A DNA stretch of 34,838 nt from Candidatus Peribacteria bacterium RIFCSPHIGHO2_02_FULL_49_16. GTDB taxonomy: Bacteria; Patescibacteriota; Gracilibacteria; Peribacterales; Peribacteraceae. Below the pieces are notes generated by a model that saw only the letters and a list, made by a program, of their open reading frames with translations, ran no database searches and was not told the origin of the DNA. The translations under genes were made by a program, and so were the position numbers. Every line of letters starts with the position of its first letter. The first letter of the stretch is position 1. The DNA is taken from assembly GCA_001788955.1 (NCBI GenBank), contig MFXT01000007.1, forward strand, positions 1 to 34,838, written 5' to 3'. This document shows positions 6,101 to 11,468 of this stretch, one piece after another.

Positions 6101-7695
6101 AGCTCCCCGCCGTCATCTATTGTCGAGTTTCCTCACCTCGTCAGGTAAAAGAAGGGCATGGGCTTGATGCTCAGGAATCGAGAGGAAAGGAGTACAGCAA
6201 GATGAAGGATTATGATCTAGAACGAGTCTTCAAAGACGAAGGCGTGTCAGGTGGATTACTTGACCGTCCGGGCATCCAAGAACTTCTTACCTTTCTCGAA
6301 GAAAGACCACTGTATGCCCCCCAGATCGTCGTTGTCGTGGACGACCTCTCACGATGGGCGAGAGACGTGATCGCTCACTTTGAGCTGAAGAAGGCTATTC
6401 ACTCCCGCAATGCGCGGTTGGAGTGCATCTCGCACAAGTTGGAAAATACTCCGACTGGTAGGTTCATAGAGACAGTCATCGCGGGATACTCGGAAATGTG
6501 GAGGGGCGAGAACAAGATCAAGGTCATCGCCAACATGAAGGCGAGACTTGAAAGAGGGTACTGGTGTTTCGATGTGCCACCGGGCTTCCGCTACGTCAAA
6601 GACCCTGCACATGGGAAAATCATCATCGCAGATGAACCAAATGCAAGTATTATCAAAGAAGCCCTTGAGGGCTTCGCCAGTGGTCGGCTGTTCGAACAGA
6701 CAGATGTCATGCATTTCTTGGAGTCCCGTAGCTTCTTCCATCGAAAGCAGCCGAAACGGGTCAATCTCGAACAGGTAAAACGCCTCCTGACCCGCATCCT
6801 GTATGCGGGGTACATCGAATATCCTCTATGGGGCATTACAAGGCGCAAGGCGCACCATCAGGGGTTTATCGACCTCGATACCTTCGAGCGGATTCAGGAG
6901 CGTCTCAGTGGCAAAGCAAAGGCTCCTCAAAGGAAGGATTTGAACAAGGATTTCCCGCTACGCGGGTTCGCTCTCTGTGCCTCTTGTCGAGAGTCGTACA
7001 CGGCCAGTTGGAGCACTGGCAGGAACGGGACATACGCGTACTACCGATGTCAGACCAAAGGCTGTTTGATGCACAACAAAAGCGTGAAGAAAAAGGACAT
7101 CGAAGATGACTTTGCGACTCTGCTGACGAAGATGAAACCGCAGCCGCAGATTTTGGCACTCACGAAAGCGATTGTGCTAGACGTGTGGAACACCGAGCAG
7201 GGCGGTGTGGAGCAGGTCAAAGAGAAGCGTCAGGAACGCGTGAAAGAACTCGATGAGAGCATCGAGAAACTCTGTGAGCGCGTCGAGAAGACAAACAGCG
7301 AGACGGTCATCAGCCGCTATGAGGCACGCATCGAAGACATGGAGCAGGAGCGACTGTCACTCGAAGCCAGCCTCAACAAACCCAAGACAGGCGGCATCAG
7401 ATTTGAAACCGCTACCGATCTCGTCTTCGATTTCATCAATGACCCCTCAAAACTGTGGCACAGCGACAATCTATACGAACAACGGCTCGTGCCGAAGCTC
7501 GTCTTCACTGAGCGTTTGCCGTATCGAAAGGGTGTGGGTTATGAAACCACGACTTTTTCGCTTCTGTTTGCGCTTTGCAAGGAAGCTGAAAGTGATAGTT
7601 CACGAGTGGTGGAGATGGCGGGAGTTGAACCCGCGTCCAATGTGTGTATACGGTGCTCGTACTGTCGTGTCCATTTCAGATCGCTTTTGCCTTAG
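6097..7695 (+). CDS. Large serine recombinase (integrase), 3' end inside ssrA
   Basis: A 532-aa site-specific recombinase. The N-terminal resolvase domain (about 1-150) begins AVIYCRVSSPRQ with the nucleophilic Ser at about residue 12 and continues with GLDAQ, VFKDEGVSG and VVVDDLSRWARD. A recombinase domain (about 170-290) follows, then a zinc ribbon with CASC...CQTKGC (about 300-330) and a long coiled coil (about 370-430). This is the standard layout of phage-type large serine integrases. From base 7607 on the frame reads the antisense strand of the tmRNA gene (EMAGVEPASN...), so the last ~30 residues come from the insertion site. It is co-translated with the 183-aa protein through an ATGA overlap. 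It very likely integrates and excises the surrounding element at ssrA. Confidence 0.93.
   Translation: MKLPAVIYCRVSSPRQVKEGHGLDAQESRGKEYSKMKDYDLERVFKDEGVSGGLLDRPGIQELLTFLEERPLYAPQIVVVVDDLSRWARDVIAHFELKKAIHSRNARLECISHKLENTPTGRFIETVIAGYSEMWRGENKIKVIANMKARLERGYWCFDVPPGFRYVKDPAHGKIIIADEPNASIIKEALEGFASGRLFEQTDVMHFLESRSFFHRKQPKRVNLEQVKRLLTRILYAGYIEYPLWGITRRKAHHQGFIDLDTFERIQERLSGKAKAPQRKDLNKDFPLRGFALCASCRESYTASWSTGRNGTYAYYRCQTKGCLMHNKSVKKKDIEDDFATLLTKMKPQPQILALTKAIVLDVWNTEQGGVEQVKEKRQERVKELDESIEKLCERVEKTNSETVISRYEARIEDMEQERLSLEASLNKPKTGGIRFETATDLVFDFINDPSKLWHSDNLYEQRLVPKLVFTERLPYRKGVGYETTTFSLLFALCKEAESDSSRVVEMAGVEPASNVCIRCSYCRVHFRSLLP
7607..7640. other. Probable attachment site at the tmRNA 3' end
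   Basis: The recombinase gene points into and ends within the T-arm and acceptor region of ssrA, a frequent target of integrative elements. The core should lie within roughly these bases, which include the T-loop sequence GTTCAA on the minus strand. The exact core cannot be set without the other attachment site or an empty relative. Confidence 0.45.
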
Positions 7696-8013
7696 AAGCG
7701 GACGAAGAAAGCAAAAGAGGATTGATGCTCAATGTCATCCCAGATCGCATCAACTGTGGGATCACCTCACGAATGACGCCCCATCCTCGTAGTGAGGATC
7801 GGAGGAGGAACGTGTCCGCGCAAAAGGCGGACTTATGCCACTGCAAGGGCAGGAGCAAATTCCGGAGTGCGGAAGTTTGCAAATGCGTCCTTGAAGATAG
7901 CGGGAACTTTTGCTGTTGCAATTGTTCGTTGTAACAGTGGGTATCGGGAACCGTTACCATCCCGAACAGAAGCAGACGCATACAGAATCACACTGTCGAA
8001 GCCTGTCATCCCC
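7607..8013 (-). ncRNA. ssrA: tmRNA (SsrA)
   Basis: The minus strand begins GGGGATGACAGGCTTCGACA at 8013, the classic tmRNA 5' end, and ends with GCGGGTTCAACTCCCGC (T-arm) plus CATCTCC, discriminator A and an encoded CCA. The two acceptor strands pair over seven bases (GGGGATG with CATCTCC). A tag reading frame runs to a TAA, followed directly by the hairpin GTCCGC...GCGGAC (helix 5 position). The predicted tag starts near ATAKVPAIF and ends APALAVA, about 28 residues if the resume codon is the first GCA of that stretch, long compared with the 10-15 residues common in bacteria. The hydrophobic C-terminus fits recognition by ClpXP-type proteases. The RNA rescues stalled ribosomes with SmpB. Its 3' end is the integration target of the neighbouring element. 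Confidence 0.95.
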
Positions 8014-8072
8014 ACGTAAAGTCGTTTTGCGACCACGTGGCACGACCAGTGGTGTGAACGAACGCCTAAGAG

Positions 8073-8078
8073 TACTAT
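8073..8078 (+). promoter_or_regulatory. -10 box of trhO, 8 bases before the ATG
   Basis: TACTAT is followed by 8 bases and then the ATG at 8087, so a transcript starting about 7 bases after the box would have almost no leader. The same arrangement recurs at rel, the metallophosphoesterase, the SLH gene, ribBA and the 137-aa membrane gene. Confidence 0.4.
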
Positions 8079-8086
8079 ACCATGCC

Positions 8087-8956
8087 ATGTATGTACTCTC
8101 TATTACCGCTTTCTATAAATTCATCGCGATCCAGCCGAAGGATTTGCCGATTATACAGGAAAAACTGATGAAATTTGGCAAAGAACGAGACATGCGGGGC
8201 TTGGTGCTTCTGGCGGAGGAAGGGATCAATGGGACGGTGTCTGGAAAATCGGAGTGTATTTGCGAATGGAAGGAACTCCTCGAAAAATATTTTGGAGAGA
8301 TCACATTCAAAGACAGTGAGGCGAATACTGTGATTTTTCCGCGATGGTTCGTGAAGATTCGCGAAGAGATCGTCAACCTCAAGAAGCCAGACGTGCGGCC
8401 GACGGGAAAGTATCATCATCTCTCCCCTGAACGGTGGGATCGGATGATGGAGGAAGATGACGTTCTTGTGATCGATCTGCGCAATGACTACGAAACAGAG
8501 ATCGGCACATTCGAGGGAGCGATGGATCTGAAAGTAAAAGAATTTCATGAGTTTCCAAGGCTCATGAAGCAGGCGAATCTGCCGAAAGACAAGAGGATTC
8601 TTTTGTACTGCACCGGCGGCATTCGTTGCGAGAAGGCGTCGCTCGAAATGGAAAAACAGGGATATGAGCACGTCTACCAACTCGACGGCGGAATCCTTGC
8701 GTATCTCAAAACATTCCCATACAGGAAATTTAAAGGGGAATGTTTTGTTTTTGATCATCGCGTTGCGGTTGATCAGGAACTGAAACCTTCAGAGCGCTTC
8801 CATGTTTGTCCTCATTGCGGTGATCCGGGGGACAGGGAAATCGTGTGTGCGAAATGTGAAAAGAATCAATTCATTTGCGCGAAGTGTTTTGATCATACGG
8901 AGCGCAGGTCGTGTTCAAAAAATTGCCGACACCATCTTGGTATCTTGGTAAAATGA
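8087..8956 (+). CDS. trhO: tRNA uridine(34) hydroxylase TrhO (rhodanese-like)
   Basis: A 289-aa member of the UPF0176/YceA family, which hydroxylates U34 of certain tRNAs on the path to 5-methoxyuridine. The N-terminal acylphosphatase-like part has GLVLLAEEGINGTVSG. The central rhodanese domain has VLVIDLRNDYETEIGTFEGA and the catalytic loop YCTGGIRCEKAS with the active Cys at about residue 182. A Cys-rich C-terminal segment (CPHCGDPGD, CAKCEKNQFICAKC) is typical of the family. The ATG at 8087 was chosen because homologues begin a few residues before AFYKF, and a -10-like TACTAT (8073-8078) lies just upstream, implying a leaderless or nearly leaderless mRNA. The tmRNA gene diverges from it. 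Confidence 0.92.
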   Translation: MYVLSITAFYKFIAIQPKDLPIIQEKLMKFGKERDMRGLVLLAEEGINGTVSGKSECICEWKELLEKYFGEITFKDSEANTVIFPRWFVKIREEIVNLKKPDVRPTGKYHHLSPERWDRMMEEDDVLVIDLRNDYETEIGTFEGAMDLKVKEFHEFPRLMKQANLPKDKRILLYCTGGIRCEKASLEMEKQGYEHVYQLDGGILAYLKTFPYRKFKGECFVFDHRVAVDQELKPSERFHVCPHCGDPGDREIVCAKCEKNQFICAKCFDHTERRSCSKNCRHHLGILVK

Positions 8957-9052
8957 AGTATCAGTCCATCCATCATGGCACTCTTTGAATTTCATTGGTC
9001 TTTGCACGGTACTTCTCCCTCGCAAGTCACGCCTCCCTCCCCTCATCTCCGC

Positions 9053-9134
9053 CCCTCGCAAGTCACCCCTCCCATAGGGAGGGGTTAGGGGGAGGGGATT
9101 GTCCTTTTGCTATACTTTCCACTGAATGTTCTTC
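9053..9134. repeat. 82-base direct repeat, copy A
   Basis: Identical over 82 bases to 9581-9662, offset 528. It starts CCCTCGCAAGTCACC, contains the CCCCTCCC/GGGAGGGG hairpin and ends TGAATGTTCTTC. It includes TTTGCTATACT (to 9116), an extended -10 promoter motif pointing into the DUF559 gene. Confidence 0.9.
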
Positions 9135-9148
9135 TATCAATAGTGGAT

Positions 9149-9517
9149 ATGCTTCATGTGCGTACAAAAACATCTACAGAGAAAATTGCTTTTGCAAGAA
9201 ATATTCGAAGTGATGGAAATCCCGCAGAAAAATTACTGTGGAGCAAGCTTCGGCGAAAGCAATTCTTCGGACTGCGTTTTCGTAGACAAGTCCCCTTTGG
9301 ACCATATGTATTGGATTTTCTCTGTGTGAAGAAAGATTTTGTTATTGAGATTGATGGACATTCTCATGATGATACACAGGAGAAAGACGCGAAGCGTGAT
9401 GCGTTTCTTCGACAGAAAGGACTTACTATTCTTCACATTGGTCACAAAGAAACACTAAACAATATCGATGGCATTCTTGAACGTATCCGGCTGGTGCTTC
9501 GCATAGAGTATGACTGA
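9149..9517 (+). CDS. DUF559 endonuclease-domain protein
   Basis: A 122-aa protein spanning one DUF559 domain (PF04480, related to Vsr-like PD-(D/E)XK nucleases). It shows the family pattern ARNIRSDGNPAEKLLWSKLR, then FFGLRFRRQVPFGPYVLDF, then FVIEIDGHSHDD and KRDAFLRQKGL. The Asp of VLDF and the Glu/Asp of EIDG are the probable metal-binding residues. The ATG at 9149 was preferred to the one at 9107 because the latter lies inside the repeat and would add a hydrophobic tail absent from the family. A -10 in the repeat (9111-9116) could drive it. The gene is flanked by repeats that occur elsewhere without it, so it may act on those repeats in the way RAYT transposases act on REPs. That is inference; most DUF559 proteins have no assigned role. 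Confidence 0.85.
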   Translation: MLHVRTKTSTEKIAFARNIRSDGNPAEKLLWSKLRRKQFFGLRFRRQVPFGPYVLDFLCVKKDFVIEIDGHSHDDTQEKDAKRDAFLRQKGLTILHIGHKETLNNIDGILERIRLVLRIEYD

Positions 9518-9526
9518 ATCCCCCCT

Positions 9527-9561
9527 CCCTACCCTCCCCCTACGGGGGAGGTGTTTTGTAG
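9527..9561. repeat. 35-base right-end repeat, forward copy
   Basis: CCCTACCCTCCCCC-TAC-GGGGGAGG followed by TGTTTTGTAG. The inverted copy at 19034-19068 differs at two positions (TGC for TAC, CAG for TAG). The palindromic core is at 9533-9551. Confidence 0.85.
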
Positions 9562-9569
9562 AGACACAA

Positions 9570-9662
9570 CTCATCACCGTCCCTCGCAAGTCACCCCTCC
9601 CATAGGGAGGGGTTAGGGGGAGGGGATTGTCCTTTTGCTATACTTTCCACTGAATGTTCTTC
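9570..9662. repeat. Left-end repeat, copy B (truncated)
   Basis: This begins CTCATCACCGTCCCTCGCAAG, the form shared with the inverted copy near uvrA, and then matches copy A exactly to GTTCTTC at 9662, which includes 12 bases of the DUF559 leader. It breaks off there. It therefore looks like the 5' remnant of a second DUF559 unit rather than only a short repeat. Confidence 0.85.
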
Positions 9663-9678
9663 GATCCTTCGTGACGTC

Positions 9679-9738
9679 ATCCCATGATGGTTTATGACGA
9701 TTTTGCTTGCGCAAAATCCCTCACCATGACACGGGCTG
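9679..9738. repeat. REP-like palindrome family R2, inverted copy
   Basis: The reverse complement matches the copy at 28839-28899 (arms AGCCCGTG... / ...CACGGGCT, inner hairpin GATTTTGC...GCAAAATC) with a few substitutions. It lies downstream of the sigma-factor gene. Confidence 0.75.
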
Positions 9739-9759
9739 ACGCGCACGAAGAATCGTACT

Positions 9760-9785
9760 CCAGCGCACGAAGAATCGTACGCTGG
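9760..9785. repeat. REP-like hairpin family R1
   Basis: CCAGCGCACGA, loop AGAA, TCGTACGCTGG: 11-base arms with one mismatch. A shorter fragment of the same repeat precedes it at 9741-9758. Further copies lie at 18914-18939 and 19003-19027. Confidence 0.8.
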
Positions 9786-9788
9786 ACG

Positions 9789-9820
9789 CTCCCCTTGTGT
9801 CATATTGAGGAGACATCCCT
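9789..9820. repeat. Half copy of R2 (alternative inner hairpin variant)
   Basis: CTTGTGTCATATTGAGGAG and then ACATCCCTCACC is the reverse complement of the inner part of the R2 copy at 27354-27426. Only one arm is present, so it is a truncated element. The 9518-9857 stretch holds only such repeats and no gene. Confidence 0.7.
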
Positions 9821-9857
9821 CACCATGAGACGAACTGATCCCTCACCAAAGCACAGA

Positions 9858-11024
9858 TTACTCCAAAAATTGCAGAAGCTGTTCTCTGTATCGCGTTTTT
9901 TTCAATTTTTCTATTCCTCTCATCAAGATTTGTCGTACGCGTTCTTTGGTGATGTCAAATTCTTGAGCGATTGTCTCGAGTGTTTTGGGGCTGCTGTCAT
10001 CGAGTCCGAATTTGGCGCGTATGATATTTCGTGTACGAAGATCAACGTTCAAAAGAGCCGCATCGAATAGGTCATGTAATTCTGCCATGTGCATGTAATC
10101 AGTATCTTCTACCATGGCCATGGTGCTGATCAATGGTGTTTCTTCATTGAATGATGTTTCTTCACTACCGGTGTTTTTAGACAGAATATTGGTCATGCAC
10201 CGTGGTGCAATGACGCCATGATGTCCTGCCCATGCTTTTTTCTGCACCTGCGGGGGGATGTGAATGATGCGTGATGTAAATTCCAAGGAGCGTTTTATCC
10301 GATTATGAATCCACCATACGGCATATGTGCTGAATCTATTCTGAAGATGTGGATTAAATCCATCCGCGGCATAGAGAAGACCGTCATTGCCTTCCTGAAT
10401 ACAATCGGCAAATGAGAGCCCGCGACCCATGTATTTTTTGGCAACCGAGACCACGAGACGAAGGTTATGGTTGGCGAGAGTATTCACTGCTTGCCTATAG
10501 GATTTTCTCTGTTTCTTCATATCTTTCATCTGTTTTTGCAGGGTGGCTCGTGTTTCGTGTGTTCCTTCAATGATTGTTGTTTGTTTCCTTTGCATTGCAG
10601 AGGAAACCAGTCGCTCTTCTCCTTTTGCGATCACCTGTTCCAAAACCCACGTGCGTAGCGGTGATTCTTTAAAGAGAGCGAGTGTCGGCTTTTGCAGAAG
10701 TTCTTCGATTTTTTTTCTCTGCTGCGCCACATCCTCGTTGAGGCGATTGATTTGAAAAACAGACGGTCTGTTTATGCGCGGAGTATCGAGAGATTGTTGA
10801 ATGATCTGGCATGCAGTATGTGCTCCAAAGAAGGAACAGAGTACGCTGTTTTGGAACATCTGACGGCGTTCAGTAATCGTGCGGGCGATTTCCTGTTCTT
10901 GCTCTCGTGAAAGCAGAGGATATTTTGCTATGTGAGAGAGGTAATCACCCATGTTGTCATCTCCTTGTTCAGGTGGGCGATTTGTCGATGACCGTACGAT
11001 TGTCGTAAATCCCCTTTTTGACAT
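9858..11024 (-). CDS. Divergent RNA polymerase sigma-70 family factor
   Basis: A 388-aa group 1/2-like sigma factor. Region 1.2 starts DDNMGDYLSHIAKYPLLSRE (about 22-45). A long non-conserved Lys/Arg/Gln-rich insert follows. Region 2 is near 185-250 with NLRLVVSVAKKYMGRGLSFA, DCIQEGNDGLL and FSTYAVWWIHNRIKRSL. Region 3 is short. Region 4 ends the protein with TLETIAQEFDITKERVRQIL. In RpoD the segment that melts and reads the -10 has WWIRQAI; here it is WWIHNRI, so the usual Arg-Gln pair is replaced and -10 preference may differ. A TATAAA box lies about 20 bases upstream of the ATG, next to a tandem 13-base repeat. It may be the housekeeping factor of a divergent lineage or an alternative factor; the window does not decide. 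Confidence 0.9.
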   Translation of the reverse strand: MSKRGFTTIVRSSTNRPPEQGDDNMGDYLSHIAKYPLLSREQEQEIARTITERRQMFQNSVLCSFFGAHTACQIIQQSLDTPRINRPSVFQINRLNEDVAQQRKKIEELLQKPTLALFKESPLRTWVLEQVIAKGEERLVSSAMQRKQTTIIEGTHETRATLQKQMKDMKKQRKSYRQAVNTLANHNLRLVVSVAKKYMGRGLSFADCIQEGNDGLLYAADGFNPHLQNRFSTYAVWWIHNRIKRSLEFTSRIIHIPPQVQKKAWAGHHGVIAPRCMTNILSKNTGSEETSFNEETPLISTMAMVEDTDYMHMAELHDLFDAALLNVDLRTRNIIRAKFGLDDSSPKTLETIAQEFDITKERVRQILMRGIEKLKKTRYREQLLQFLE

Positions 11025-11048
11025 AGATGTTCATTAGAGCACTTTTAT

Positions 11049-11075
11049 ATTTTTTATGCAACATTTTTATGCAAC
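11049..11075. repeat. Tandem 13-base repeat in sigma-factor promoter region
   Basis: TTTTTATGCAACA occurs twice in tandem directly upstream of the sigma gene's -10 box. On the minus strand each unit offers TTGCAT, a possible -35 element, so the number of units would alter promoter spacing. Confidence 0.5.
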
Positions 11076-11084
11076 ATTTTTTGT

Positions 11085-11462
11085 CTATTTTACAAGAATT
11101 TTCATCAACCAGTGTACAAGGCCAAAAAGAAGAATAACCGCGATCCAGCCGATAAATCCGCCGGAAATATGCAAAGTGATGAGTGAGGGGTCGAGGAATT
11201 TGATGATCTCCACCACGATGCTTATCAGCAGTCCATTGATCAGAAAAATTGCAACGAGCGTGGCAAAGAGCCGCAGGGGGAGAGTAATGAGATAGAGAAG
11301 AGGATGGAGAAGTTTATGGGCGATTGTAAAGATGAGCCCCAAAAGAACGGTTGCCGGCATGCCGCCGGTTACTACGAAATACTGACCGAGGTGCTGTGAC
11401 ATAAACCACACGAAGATCGTGGTGAGAATGAAACGAAGGAGAATGCGAGTCAACGGGGACAT
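11085..11462 (-). CDS. Phage holin superfamily IV-like membrane protein
   Basis: A 125-aa protein with four hydrophobic helices (about 8-28, 36-58, 62-85, 98-120) and the motif pair GLIFTIAHKLLHPLLYLITL and LPLRLFATLVAIFLINGLL. That is the pattern of the DUF360/PF04020 'phage holin family' membrane proteins, which are widespread in bacterial chromosomes and usually not phage-related. It lies 6 bases downstream of ileS on the same strand and is probably in its transcript. Function unknown. Confidence 0.8.
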   Translation of the reverse strand: MSPLTRILLRFILTTIFVWFMSQHLGQYFVVTGGMPATVLLGLIFTIAHKLLHPLLYLITLPLRLFATLVAIFLINGLLISIVVEIIKFLDPSLITLHISGGFIGWIAVILLFGLVHWLMKILVK

Positions 11463-11468
11463 TGATAG

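Larger units (their letters stand above)
1..7640. mobile_element. Integrative element inserted at the ssrA 3' end (left end outside the window)
   Basis: A large serine recombinase is encoded at the right edge and its reading frame runs into the 3' end of the tmRNA gene, the usual geometry for an element integrated in a tRNA/tmRNA gene. To its left lie phage-like, regulator and HEPN-like genes with no housekeeping function. The first 750 bases are visibly GC-richer than the 1.0-3.3 kb stretch, so the cargo is compositionally mixed. I found no second copy of the ssrA 3' sequence between 1 and 7600, so the left attachment site is either outside the window or too short to see. The leftward extent is inference. 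Confidence 0.6.
9018..9561 (+). mobile_element. Candidate minimal mobile unit: GC-rich repeat - DUF559 gene - GC-rich repeat
   Basis: The left end (9018-9122, 105 bases) and right end (9527-9561, 35 bases) each contain a strong GC palindrome: CCCCTCCC-ATA-GGGAGGGG on the left and CCTCCCCC-TAC-GGGGGAGG on the right. Between them lies a single gene for a DUF559 nuclease-like protein. The same left and right ends, joined directly with no gene between them, occur in inverted orientation at 19034-19172. That is the relation of an autonomous element to its internally deleted derivative. Confidence 0.6.

Noticed and set aside
8995-9213. Small plus-strand frame reading SHREGLGGGDCPFAILST
   Set aside because: It is a translation of the GC-palindromic repeat and recurs wherever the repeat occurs. 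It is not a protein gene.
9053-9662. CRISPR array
   Set aside because: The repeats are few, 82-105 bases long, contain a gene between them and have no regular spacers.
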